A stretch of DNA of 46,002 nucleotides from Treponema sp. UBA3649 (GCA_002373325.1 DFKI01000112.1:1-46002); one strand, 5' to 3'. Shown: positions 1 to 7,304, numbered from the stretch's first letter. Numbers and translations are program-made. Notes: generated from the letters alone by a model not told the origin.

Positions 1-539
1 GCCATCTCCACCCCACCCAGACGCTGACCGACCTTCTCACAATCCGCGCGCTTCAAGGAGGATTCGAGGGACACACCATAGGATTCTGCGGGGACCTGAA
101 ATTCGGACGCACGGTACACTCACTTGCAAAAGCGATGAGCCGCTACCCAAGGAACAAGTTCATCTTCATCAGCCCGCCAGAGTTGCAGCTCCCGGAATAT
201 TACGTGAAGACAGTCCTCCAGCCCGCCGGTGTTGAATACACATGTGCCGAGCGTCTTGAGGAAGTCATAGGCGACCTGGACATCCTCTACATGACACGCG
301 TACAAAAGGAAAGGTTCTTCAACGAGCAGGACTATATCCGCCTGAAGGACAGCTACATACTCGACACCGAAAAGATGAAGCTTGCCCGGAAGGACATGAT
401 TGTGCTCCACCCCCTTCCCCGCGTGAACGAGATCGCACCCGAAGTTGACGAAGATCCAAGGGCCGCTTATTTCAAGCAGGTAAAATACGGAATGTTCGCC
501 CGCATGGCGCTTATGAGCAAACTGACCGGCGCTCTCTGA
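1..539 (+). CDS. pyrB: Aspartate carbamoyltransferase catalytic subunit, 5' end outside the window
   Basis: Catalytic chain of aspartate transcarbamoylase, which joins carbamoyl phosphate and aspartate in the second step of UMP synthesis in the cytoplasm. The open frame runs from the window edge (codons from base 3) to TGA at 537-539 and starts inside the protein. The visible residues include HPTQTLTDLLTI and IGFCGDLKFGRTVHSL, the family's aspartate-domain signature, and near the C-terminus VLHPLPRVNEI. About 178 residues are visible of a usual 305-310. An ATG at 135 is internal, since the conserved HPTQ block lies upstream of it in the same frame. pyrI and pyrC follow closely, forming a pyr operon. 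The presence of the regulatory subunit next door implies an E. coli-type catalytic/regulatory holoenzyme. Confidence 0.95.
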   Translation, partial: HLHPTQTLTDLLTIRALQGGFEGHTIGFCGDLKFGRTVHSLAKAMSRYPRNKFIFISPPELQLPEYYVKTVLQPAGVEYTCAERLEEVIGDLDILYMTRVQKERFFNEQDYIRLKDSYILDTEKMKLARKDMIVLHPLPRVNEIAPEVDEDPRAAYFKQVKYGMFARMALMSKLTGAL

Positions 540-570
540 TTGTGTCCGATGAAAAATGATGGAGGAAAAG

Positions 571-1011
571 ATGATTAACATAGCGGAAATAAAAAACGGA
601 CTTGTGATTGACCACATCCAGGCAGGAAGCGGCTGGAAAGTTTTCAAATGGCTGGGTCTGGACAAGGCGAAATTCACATGCGCCCTGATTGTAAACGCCG
701 TATCTCAAAAGACCGGAACCAAGGACATAATCAAGATTGACAACATCCTCAACATCGACTACAGCGTGCTCGGATTCATCGACTCGAACATCACCGTGAA
801 CGTCATCCAGGACTCCAAGATTGTAAGGAAAATCAAAATGGAGCTGCCTGAGAAAGTTGAGAACGTCATCCAGTGCAAGAACCCGAGATGCATCACAATC
901 ACCGAGCATTACGTGCCCCAGGAATTCCGTCTCGTGGACAAATACAAAAAACAGTACCGCTGCATTTACTGCGACGCAATGTACAAAGCCGGAAGCCTTG
1001 GGGAGGACTGA
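571..1011 (+). CDS. pyrI: Aspartate carbamoyltransferase regulatory subunit
   Basis: Regulatory chain that binds nucleotide effectors and carries the zinc site that docks onto PyrB trimers. The 146-residue product has the N-terminal allosteric domain (starting MINIAEIKNGLVIDHI) and a C-terminal zinc domain with four cysteines as CKNPRC and CIYC, spaced as in the family. ATG at 571 is chosen because GGAGG at 561-565 sits 5 bases ahead; two in-frame ATGs at 556 and 559 overlap that ribosome site. It follows pyrB by 31 bases, and its TGA overlaps the pyrC ATG (sequence TGATG), so translation is probably coupled. It is shorter than some family members only by a few N-terminal residues. Confidence 0.95.
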   Translation: MINIAEIKNGLVIDHIQAGSGWKVFKWLGLDKAKFTCALIVNAVSQKTGTKDIIKIDNILNIDYSVLGFIDSNITVNVIQDSKIVRKIKMELPEKVENVIQCKNPRCITITEHYVPQEFRLVDKYKKQYRCIYCDAMYKAGSLGED

Positions 1012-2345
1012 TGAAGGATTTGCTTCTTATTTACAACGCGCGCCTCGTGGACAAAAACAGGGACGTAAAGAACGGGGCCATACTGATTGAGGGAGACAAA
1101 ATCTCAGGATTTCCGACTCAGGCGGCCGTAAAAAAAATGCTCGGTGATGAGAACGTGTCCAAGTTCGACGCTTCAGGATGCACGGTCCTTCCCTCCTTCG
1201 TTGACATGCACGTTCACATGAGGGATCCGGGACAAACACAAAAGGAAGATATCCGCACGGGTTGCATGGCGGCGGCGGCAGGAGGATTTGGAACCGTAGT
1301 CCTTATGCCCAACACAAGCCCCGTAATCAGCTCTCAGGAAATGGCCGAGTTCAATGACAAAAGGGGAGACGAGCTCGGATTCTGCCAGGTGATTCAGTCG
1401 GTGAGCATAACGGAAAACTTCGAGGGGAAATCCACCGCCCATCTTGAAAATCTGAGCCGGAAGATTGTGCCCCTGATTACCGAGGACGGACATGAGGTAG
1501 CGTCATCCGCCGTAATGCTTGAGGGCATGAAGATTGCCGCAAAGAAAAACATCATCGTGAGCTGCCACTGTGAGGATCCCGACCTTGCGAATGAGGCACG
1601 TCCCCTCCGGAAAAAGGCACTGGATCTTCTCGCAAAGGAAAATCCAAGCACAAAGGACAAAAAGGAAGCCGCCGCGTATCTTAAGGAAGCGCACACACTT
1701 CTTGCCGTAGCCGAGGATACAGCCACGTTCAGGAACATCCGTCTTGCACAAGAGGCAAAAGCTCATCTCCATCTCTGCCACGTGAGCACGGCACAATGCA
1801 TTGACGCACTCAGGGAAGCGAAAAAACGCGGAGTCAATGTCACTGCGGAAATCACGCCCCACCACATCGCGCTCAACTGTGAGAAAGCGGACACAAAGTT
1901 CCAGATTGTAAATCCGCCCCTCAGACCCGAAAGCGACAGACAGGCCGTAATCAAGGCACTCATGGACGGAACAGCCGACGTAATCGCAACCGACCACGCG
2001 CCGCACACAATGGAGGACAAAAAATCAGGCTCCCCCGGATTCAGCGGACTGGAGACTGCGTTCGCCACATGCTACACAACGCTTTGTCTTGAAAACGGAA
2101 TGAGCCTCAAAATGCTTTCCGACAAAATGAGCGCGAGACCTGCGGAAATCTTGGGATTGAGTGACCGGGGACTTTTGGAGGAGGGACTTATTGCGAACCT
2201 CACCATAGTTGACACGGAAAAAGTCTGGACCGTGCGCGGAGAGGAATTCGCGAGCAAGGGAAAATACACCCCGCTTGAAGGAAAAAAAGTCACGGGAGAA
2301 ATCCGGGCCACATTCTACCGCGGAAAGATTGTGTTCCAGGCATAG
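1011..2345 (+). CDS. pyrC: Dihydroorotase
   Basis: Zinc amidohydrolase that cyclises carbamoyl aspartate to dihydroorotate, the third pyrimidine step. The product has 444 residues, the size of class I (PyrC/AllB-like) dihydroorotases. The metal-binding signature DMHVHMRDPG lies at about residue 65. CHCED, HLCHVST and the C-terminal ATDHAPH supply the remaining metal and catalytic ligands. A longer open frame begins at 873, but ATG 1011 is preferred: it follows GGGAGGA (1001-1007), it begins the usual amidohydrolase lead-in (LLLIYNARLVD), and it overlaps the pyrI stop. Related hydantoinases are an alternative, but the position after pyrBI makes dihydroorotase by far the best call. Confidence 0.95.
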   Translation: MKDLLLIYNARLVDKNRDVKNGAILIEGDKISGFPTQAAVKKMLGDENVSKFDASGCTVLPSFVDMHVHMRDPGQTQKEDIRTGCMAAAAGGFGTVVLMPNTSPVISSQEMAEFNDKRGDELGFCQVIQSVSITENFEGKSTAHLENLSRKIVPLITEDGHEVASSAVMLEGMKIAAKKNIIVSCHCEDPDLANEARPLRKKALDLLAKENPSTKDKKEAAAYLKEAHTLLAVAEDTATFRNIRLAQEAKAHLHLCHVSTAQCIDALREAKKRGVNVTAEITPHHIALNCEKADTKFQIVNPPLRPESDRQAVIKALMDGTADVIATDHAPHTMEDKKSGSPGFSGLETAFATCYTTLCLENGMSLKMLSDKMSARPAEILGLSDRGLLEEGLIANLTIVDTEKVWTVRGEEFASKGKYTPLEGKKVTGEIRATFYRGKIVFQA

Positions 2346-2374
2346 GCAATTTAAAGTAAAAAGGGAAGACCTGT

Positions 2375-3403
2375 ATGAAAGATTTTGTGAACTGGGCGAT
2401 TCTTGCCCCCGGACGAATTGCGAACAAAATGGCGGAGGCAATGAAAGGCGAGGTCGACGGCGGAAACAAAAAAATCAGGATGTATGCCGTCGCAAGCCGT
2501 AACAAGGAAAGAGCCAAAGATTTTTCCTCAAAGTGGGGATTCCAAAAATCCTTCGCTTCCTACGACGAGCTTTTTTCGGATACGGATGTGGACGCAATCT
2601 ACGTGGCAAATCCTCACGCGTTCCACCACGCCTCGGTCATGCAGGCCCTGGCATCGGGAAAACACGTGCTTTGTGAAAAACCCGCCGGATGCTCCCTTTC
2701 ACAGCTTGATGACATGATAAATCTTTCGAAGGAGCGGAATCTCTTTTTTATGGAGGCCATGTGGACGGCGTTCAATCCCTGCATCGCGGAAATCAAAAAG
2801 GCCATTTCGGAAGGACTCATCGGGGAAGTGAAAAACATCGACTCACGTTTCTGTAACCGTAACCCATACGACCCCACGGACAGAAACTATGCTCCCGAAC
2901 TTGCGGGTGGTGCCCTGCTGGACCTTGGAATCTACAACATCTATTTCGCCATGATGATAACGGATTTCTCTCCCGTCACCGCCGAAAACTCAAGCGTCAG
3001 GATGCTCAAGGGAGTGGACGCATGGAACAGCGTGAACCTGAGTTTCAAAAGCGGAGCCGTCACAAGTTTCCAGAGCGCGATGGACCTGCCCTCAACCGTC
3101 CCCACACACGACGCGGTCATCTACGGAACAAAGGGCTACATCACAGTGGAGAATTTTTTCTGCTCGCAAAAAGCCTGTGTCCATGTCTACAAAAATGAAT
3201 GGGGCGGAGAAAGCGATGTCGCAAGAAAGATTGACGTTCCCTTCAAGACAAACGGATACGAGTACGAGCTCATCCACGCGACCGACTGCATACTCTCGGG
3301 AAAGACAGAATCCGACGTGCACAGCTTCAAAAAATCCCGCGACCTCTGCGCCGTGATGGACTGCCTCCGAAACGACTGGGGCATGAAATATCCGTGGGAA
3401 TGA
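2375..3403 (+). CDS. Gfo/Idh/MocA family NAD(P)-dependent oxidoreductase
   Basis: Predicted sugar or polyol dehydrogenase of 342 residues. The N-terminal half is a Rossmann fold: WAILAPGRIANKMAEAM is the dinucleotide-binding start, though GPGR replaces the common GxGxxG-type loop. It is followed by AVASRNKERA and the family hallmark HVLCEKPAG at about residue 97, whose EKP lysine contacts cofactor and substrate. The C-terminal half (from about 125) is the mixed beta-sheet substrate domain, with GGALLDLGIYNIYF carrying the conserved DxGxH-like position as DLGIY. The gene lies 29 bases after pyrC behind AAAGGGAAGA and may be cotranscribed, though it has no known pyrimidine role. Substrate cannot be predicted. 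Confidence 0.88.
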   Translation: MKDFVNWAILAPGRIANKMAEAMKGEVDGGNKKIRMYAVASRNKERAKDFSSKWGFQKSFASYDELFSDTDVDAIYVANPHAFHHASVMQALASGKHVLCEKPAGCSLSQLDDMINLSKERNLFFMEAMWTAFNPCIAEIKKAISEGLIGEVKNIDSRFCNRNPYDPTDRNYAPELAGGALLDLGIYNIYFAMMITDFSPVTAENSSVRMLKGVDAWNSVNLSFKSGAVTSFQSAMDLPSTVPTHDAVIYGTKGYITVENFFCSQKACVHVYKNEWGGESDVARKIDVPFKTNGYEYELIHATDCILSGKTESDVHSFKKSRDLCAVMDCLRNDWGMKYPWE

Positions 3404-3443
3404 GAGTCTGTCGTCAATAGAGCAGCAAAAATTTTCGCCCCTG

Positions 3444-3478
3444 TTACCGAAATCCAAAAAAAGTGTTATATTATAGGC
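3444..3478 (+). promoter_or_regulatory. Sigma-70-type promoter placing the start site at the ATG of the M48 gene (leaderless)
   Basis: TTACCG at 3444-3449, 17-base spacer, TATATT at 3467-3472, then six bases (ATAGGC) and the ATG at 3479. No Shine-Dalgarno sequence fits, so the mRNA would begin at or within a base or two of the start codon. The same geometry occurs at four other genes in this window. Confidence 0.6.
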
Positions 3479-4792
3479 ATGGATTTCACGAATATTTTTG
3501 TCATTTTATTTTTAGTTGGCACTCTCTCGGATTTTCTCCTCGACCAGATTCTGGAGCTCGTAAATTTCATTCACCGGAAAAAACACGGAGCCGAGATTCC
3601 AGAGACCCTCCAGGGGCTTGAGTCTCTTCAAGGACACATTGAAAAAGACGTGCTTGAAAAAACCGTCGCATACAAAAACGCTCGCTACAAACTCTGGCTT
3701 CCCCGTCACGTCCTGAGCACAGGTCTCACGCTGATTTTGGTTCTCTGCGGATTTTACCCCATGATTTTCAGCTCAATCCAAAAATGGACCGGCAACGTGT
3801 ACCTTGCGTCCATGCTCTTCATGCTTCTTTCAAGTCTCCCCGACTCAATCCTTGACCTGCCCTTTTCACTCATCCGTGAGTTTAAAATAGAAAAGGACTT
3901 CGGCTTTTCAAAGATGACTTTCCGCATGTGGATTTCAGACGCAGTAAAATCGGCGGTCGTGAGCCTTGTCGTAGCGGTTCCCCTTATCTGCGCCGCAATC
4001 TTTTTGCTCTCACACGCTTCCTCATGGTGGTGGATTCTGCTCGGTGCGGTCTACGTGGCGTTCAGCTTTTTGATTTCCTATCTCTATCCCGTACTGATTG
4101 CCCCGGTCTTCAACAAATTCACTCCGCTTGAGGAAGGTGAGTTGAAGCAAAGGCTTGAGTCCCTCATGGAAAAAACCGGCTTCCACGCGAAGAGCATTTT
4201 CATCATGGACGCATCAAAAAGAAGCGGACACAGCAACGCATATTTTACGGGGCTCGGAAAAAACAAAAGAATCGTGCTTTACGACACCCTGGTAAATCAG
4301 CTTTCCACCGACGAGATTGAGGCCGTCCTGGCACATGAGCTCGGTCATTACAAGCACAGGCACATAATCAAAAGACAGTGCGTGACCATCCCGCTCATTT
4401 TCGCAGCTCTCTTCGCAATCTCCATGCTCATAAAAAATCCCCTGCTCTACTCAGGCTTCGGATTTTTGGAAAAAGGAGTCGCACAGATTGAAACTCCCCT
4501 ACTCTTCATCGGTCTCTTTCTGGCCTTCCTCTCCTTCGGCTCCTTCGCATGGATTCCCTCGCTCATTGGAAACGCAACGAGCCGCCGCGATGAATTTCAG
4601 GCAGACGTATTCAGCGCAAAAATCTGTGGCAGTGGAAAAAATCTAATCTCCGCGCTCATCAAGCTCAACAAGGAAAACCTGAGCGAAATCTGTCCGCCCA
4701 AAATCTACTGTCTTTTCAACTACGACCATCCGCCCCTGACCGAAAGAATCCGTTCCATAAGCAATCCGCAGAACACAAAGGAGGAAACATGA
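3479..4792 (+). CDS. M48 family membrane zinc metalloprotease (Ste24/CAAX-protease type)
   Basis: Integral-membrane zinc peptidase of 437 residues, the usual Ste24-like size. Several hydrophobic segments precede the catalytic region (about residues 5-25, 78-98, 105-125, 155-177, 182-205) and two follow it (about 305-325 and 340-360). The zinc motif HELGH is at about 286-290 in AVLAHELGHYKHRH, and the third ligand is in RRDEFQADVFSA near residue 368. Bacterial members take part in membrane-protein quality control; since bacteria lack CAAX prenylation, the eukaryotic substrate role is not implied. No ribosome binding site precedes the ATG, and a promoter ends six bases upstream. The last codons overlap the next gene by four bases (ATGA), indicating coupled expression with the secreted transglutaminase-like protein. 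Confidence 0.9.
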   Translation: MDFTNIFVILFLVGTLSDFLLDQILELVNFIHRKKHGAEIPETLQGLESLQGHIEKDVLEKTVAYKNARYKLWLPRHVLSTGLTLILVLCGFYPMIFSSIQKWTGNVYLASMLFMLLSSLPDSILDLPFSLIREFKIEKDFGFSKMTFRMWISDAVKSAVVSLVVAVPLICAAIFLLSHASSWWWILLGAVYVAFSFLISYLYPVLIAPVFNKFTPLEEGELKQRLESLMEKTGFHAKSIFIMDASKRSGHSNAYFTGLGKNKRIVLYDTLVNQLSTDEIEAVLAHELGHYKHRHIIKRQCVTIPLIFAALFAISMLIKNPLLYSGFGFLEKGVAQIETPLLFIGLFLAFLSFGSFAWIPSLIGNATSRRDEFQADVFSAKICGSGKNLISALIKLNKENLSEICPPKIYCLFNYDHPPLTERIRSISNPQNTKEET

Positions 4793-6231
4793 GAAAGATT
4801 ATCCAAAAAATCGCCACAGTCCTGATTTTAATTTCAAGAATTTTATTTCCGCTCTTCGCCGCACAAAATGATTTTCCATCCATTGAGCCGTACATCGAGC
4901 TTAGTCTTGGGGACGATCCCACGCCGGAAGAAATCATGCGCGCGTCTTTTTTGTTCTCGGAATATCCCGCAATCAACGTGGAGCCCTACATGGAAAAATA
5001 CCGTGAGCTCGAAAAAGAACTTTTTGACACGGATTTTCTTTCAAAGAACGATGAGGAAAAGGCCGACTCCATACTCCACATCATTTACGACTGCGTGCTC
5101 CTTTCGTATTCCAAGCCTCAGACAAGACTCACGACCGCATTCGACAAGGGATCCTACAACTGCGTCTCATCCGCAATCCTTTACTACTGTCTCGCAAAAA
5201 AAGCCGGGCTCGAGGTGTACGCGAACCGTGTTCCTGACCATTGCTTTTGCACCGTGGTGATTGGAGGAAAACACATCGACGTGGAGACAACGAATCCCAT
5301 GGGCTTCAATCCGGGTGAAAAAAAACAGATTTCATCCAGCGCATCCGGAACAAAATATGCAATCATGCCGAAGAACATCTACAGGGGACGGGTCAAAATC
5401 AGCGCAAGGGCACTAGTAAGCTTGGTTCCGCAAAATGTAATCAGCTACAATCTCTCCACAAACAACTACGCGTCCTTTGTTCCCATTGCCGCCGCACGAA
5501 GAGTTTTTTTGGAAAATGAAAGCGACCCTTACTCAAGTGACGGAGTGCAGGTTTTTGATGTGGTGGCCACAAATTACGATGCCATTTTGAACCGTTCGAA
5601 ACGCTACGTTGACTCAATGCTGTGGATGGAATCCGTCGTGAACCGATGGGGCATGAGCGAGGGACTCAGGGAAAATTACGACAACGCGGTTTTCAATGCC
5701 GTGCTCTCCCTGTGCGAAAAAAATGATTTTGACAAAGCCGATGAGGAATATCAGAAGCGGAAGGAAAATCTTGGGGCGAGGACAAAAGCTGAGACTGAAA
5801 AAATCATCTTCGTTTATGGAACAAACTCAAAGTCACAGTCACTCGGAAGCGAGGAAAAGACAATCGCGTATTTGAAGGAGCAGATGAAAAATCCCCTTGC
5901 GAGCGACCCCGAAATCAAAAAACAGCTTGTTACCATGCTTGAGAACTCCTGGATAAGGATTTTGAACGCAAACAAAAACGACTTTCTGAAATCCGCGGAG
6001 ATTGCCTCAAACGCTCTTGTTGATTTGCCCCGGAGCCAGAAAATCAAGCAGTTCAGACAACAGTGCCTGAGCAATTATGCCGTGGAAGTCCACAACGAAT
6101 TTGCGAAACTTGCGAACAAGGGTCAGTATGAAAAAGCGATGAACGTCCTGCAAAAGGGTCTTGAGAACGTGCCGGACAATCAGAGGCTCTTGAGTGACAT
6201 GAAGCAGCTGAAAAAAATCATGGGGCAGTAA
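4789..6231 (+). CDS. Secreted transglutaminase-like protein with C-terminal TPR-like region
   Basis: A 480-residue exported protein. Residues 1-25 form a signal peptide (basic n-region, then a hydrophobic stretch ending FAAQ). Around residues 120-170 a transglutaminase-like catalytic core is visible: Cys125 in GSYNCVSSAILYYCLAKKAGL, His151 in VPDHCFCTVV and Asp164 in KHIDVETTNP, the order and spacing of a Cys-His-Asp triad. From about residue 330 the protein is charged and helical, ending in repeats such as EFAKLANKGQYEKAMNVLQKGLENVP that resemble TPR units. It overlaps the M48 gene and is probably made with it. Likely location is the periplasm or outer envelope. Substrate is unknown, and it could act as a protease or amidase rather than a crosslinker. 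Confidence 0.75.
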   Translation: MRKIIQKIATVLILISRILFPLFAAQNDFPSIEPYIELSLGDDPTPEEIMRASFLFSEYPAINVEPYMEKYRELEKELFDTDFLSKNDEEKADSILHIIYDCVLLSYSKPQTRLTTAFDKGSYNCVSSAILYYCLAKKAGLEVYANRVPDHCFCTVVIGGKHIDVETTNPMGFNPGEKKQISSSASGTKYAIMPKNIYRGRVKISARALVSLVPQNVISYNLSTNNYASFVPIAAARRVFLENESDPYSSDGVQVFDVVATNYDAILNRSKRYVDSMLWMESVVNRWGMSEGLRENYDNAVFNAVLSLCEKNDFDKADEEYQKRKENLGARTKAETEKIIFVYGTNSKSQSLGSEEKTIAYLKEQMKNPLASDPEIKKQLVTMLENSWIRILNANKNDFLKSAEIASNALVDLPRSQKIKQFRQQCLSNYAVEVHNEFAKLANKGQYEKAMNVLQKGLENVPDNQRLLSDMKQLKKIMGQ

Positions 6232-6342
6232 ACACCCGTAATTTTTCCAAAAAGATTGTAACCATTGTTCTTCTTGTTGGTTCCATTTATAGAAACAAGA
6301 GCAAACCAGCATTGCCTATTGATTCATAGAACTCCTTATTTT

Positions 6343-6378
6343 ATCAGGTCCTGCCAGTCACGGGGCCTGATTTTTTTT
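6343..6378 (+). terminator. Rho-independent terminator upstream of the tRNA cluster
   Basis: ATCAGG...CCTGAT forms a stem (6343-6348 with 6366-6371), extended by CC/GG pairs, followed by a run of T. It ends the M48/transglutaminase unit before the tRNA promoter. The 6232-6342 interval otherwise shows nothing recognisable. Confidence 0.7.
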
Positions 6379-6413
6379 CAGGACGTTTTCCTCAATTTTT
6401 TTTTCCAATCCGC

Positions 6414-6443
6414 TTGACAAGATTTTGAATTTCGTTATATAAT
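6414..6443 (+). promoter_or_regulatory. Promoter of the tRNA-Ser/Arg cluster
   Basis: Consensus TTGACA at 6414-6419 and consensus TATAAT at 6438-6443 with an 18-base spacer. It ends 16 bases before the first tRNA, as expected for a strong stable-RNA promoter. Confidence 0.75.
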
Positions 6444-6459
6444 CTACATACATTTGAAA

Positions 6460-6546
6460 GGAGCGATGGCAGAGTGGTCGAACGCGGCGGTCTTGAAAAC
6501 CGTTATACTCTTACGGGTATCGGGGGTTCAAATCCCTCTCGCTCCG
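6460..6546 (+). tRNA. tRNA-Ser (anticodon UGA)
   Basis: Class II tRNA of 87 bases. The acceptor stem GGAGCGA pairs with TCGCTCC, the discriminator is G, and the anticodon loop CTTGAAA gives UGA. A long variable arm (ATACTC...GGGTAT) marks serine identity. The T arm is GGGGGTTCAAATCCCTC. CCA is not encoded. Confidence 0.95.
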
Positions 6547-6551
6547 TCATT

Positions 6552-6636
6552 GGAGGCGTGGTAGAGCGGTAATACAACGGTTTGCTAAACCGTCGGTGCG
6601 GAAACGCCCGGGCAGGTTCAACCCCTGTCGCCTCCG
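6552..6636 (+). tRNA. tRNA-Ser (anticodon GCU)
   Basis: Class II tRNA of 85 bases. Acceptor GGAGGCG pairs with CGCCTCC, and the anticodon stem-loop ACGGTTTGCTAAACCGT gives GCU. It has a long variable arm (CGGTGCGGAAACGCCCG). The gap to the preceding tRNA-Ser is five bases. CCA is not encoded. Confidence 0.95.
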
Positions 6637-6644
6637 TTTTTTTT

Positions 6645-6719
6645 GAGACTGTAGCTCAGCTGGATTAGAGCATCACCCTGCGGAGGTGAGGGTCGCACGT
6701 TCGAATCGTGTCAGTCTCG
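6645..6719 (+). tRNA. tRNA-Arg (anticodon GCG)
   Basis: Class I tRNA of 75 bases. Acceptor GAGACTG pairs with CAGTCTC, and the anticodon stem TCACC/GGTGA carries loop CTGCGGA, giving anticodon GCG (Arg, CGC/CGU). T arm GCACGTTCGAATCGTGT. Most bacteria use an ACG anticodon (modified to ICG) for this box, so a G34 version is less usual. CCA is not encoded. Confidence 0.88.
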
Positions 6720-6754
6720 AAACATTACAGGTTTTTTGTTGTAATTTGATTTTT

Positions 6755-6841
6755 GGAAAGATGCGAGAGCGGTCGATTCGGACGGTCTCGAAAACCGTTA
6801 TACCATTTTTGGTATCGGGGGTTCGAATCCCCCTCTTTCCG
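6755..6841 (+). tRNA. tRNA-Ser (anticodon CGA)
   Basis: Class II tRNA of 87 bases. Acceptor GGAAAGA pairs with TCTTTCC, anticodon loop CTCGAAA gives CGA, the long variable arm is built on ATACCATTTTTGGTAT, and the T arm is GGGGGTTCGAATCCCCC. CCA is not encoded. Confidence 0.95.
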
Positions 6842-6938
6842 GATTCTTCCAAAACAAAGCATTTTCGTCCAGTCTTTTGATGCAAGCGGTTCAGTCCTAC
6901 TCTGGTACGATGGCAAGCGAAAATCCCTGTACTGCTAG

Positions 6939-6981
6939 ACCTCTAAGAGCTTTATCATTTAGAATACAAGTTTTTAGAGGT
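6939..6981 (+). repeat. ACCTCTAA...TTAGAGGT inverted repeat between tRNA genes
   Basis: ACCTCTAA at 6939-6946 and TTAGAGGT at 6974-6981 form an eight-base stem, extending imperfectly inward (GAGCTT against AAGTTTT). The same motif recurs as a tighter hairpin at 19706-19733, so it looks like a dispersed palindrome rather than a tRNA-processing signal. Confidence 0.6.
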
Positions 6982-6992
6982 AAAAATTTATT

Positions 6993-7079
6993 GGAAAGAT
7001 GTCCGAGTGGTTTAAGGTCCACGCTTGGAAGGCGTGCATAGGCGAAAGTCTATCGGGGGTTCGAATCCCCCTCTTTCCG
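6993..7079 (+). tRNA. tRNA-Ser (anticodon GGA)
   Basis: Class II tRNA of 87 bases. Acceptor GGAAAGA pairs with TCTTTCC, and anticodon stem-loop ACGCTTGGAAGGCGT gives GGA. The variable arm is ATAGGCGAAAGTCTAT and the T arm GGGGGTTCGAATCCCCC. With the three other serine tRNAs upstream it completes the UCN plus AGY set. CCA is not encoded. Confidence 0.95.
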
Positions 7080-7086
7080 TAGATTA

Positions 7087-7112
7087 GTCCGTGCATTGGC
7101 ACGGACTTAGTT
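7087..7112 (+). terminator. Terminator of the tRNA cluster
   Basis: Perfect eight-base stem GTCCGTGC (7087-7094) with GCACGGAC (7099-7106), loop ATTG, followed by the T-rich TTAGTTATTTT. It lies seven bases after the last tRNA-Ser. Confidence 0.6.
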
Positions 7113-7145
7113 ATTTTAAAGCGATATCTGAAAAACAAGCAATTT

Positions 7146-7284
7146 GGGGGATTCGAAGTGCAGGGAGCGCACGCCAAGTGGCGTGAAAAGTGCACAGGAT
7201 GTGCACGTCAGCGACCGGAGCCGGCCTGTAGGCGAAAAACACGGATGTTTTTCACCGGAAGGCGTATCCCCCTCTTTCCGTAGA
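7146..7284 (+). repeat. Interrupted tRNA-Ser 3'-end copy carrying about 108 bp of hairpin-rich DNA
   Basis: GGGGGATTCGAA (7146-7157) matches the 5' half of the serine-tRNA T arm. ATCCCCCTCTTTCCG (7266-7280) matches the T-arm 3' half plus acceptor end. The copy extends to a 19-base exact repeat of 7065-7083 at 7266-7284. Between the halves are stems CACGCC/GGCGTG (7170-7185), GTGCAC/GTGCAC (7190-7206) and AAAAACA/TGTTTTT (7235-7252). This looks like a tRNA 3'-end duplication with inserted DNA, not a functional tRNA, since the acceptor 5' strand, D arm and anticodon arm are missing. An open frame at 7144-7326 across it has no recognisable features. Confidence 0.65.
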
Positions 7285-7304
7285 ACAGAATATAAATCAA
7301 AGAT

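Noticed and set aside
873..1010. Upstream extension of pyrC
   Set aside because: It overlaps the zinc domain of pyrI in another frame; the proper start at 1011 has a strong ribosome site and the natural N-terminus.
7158..7265. A group I-type or tRNA intron splitting a sixth tRNA-Ser
   Set aside because: Only the T arm and acceptor 3' strand are present; the 5' acceptor, D arm and anticodon arm are missing, so no mature tRNA could result.
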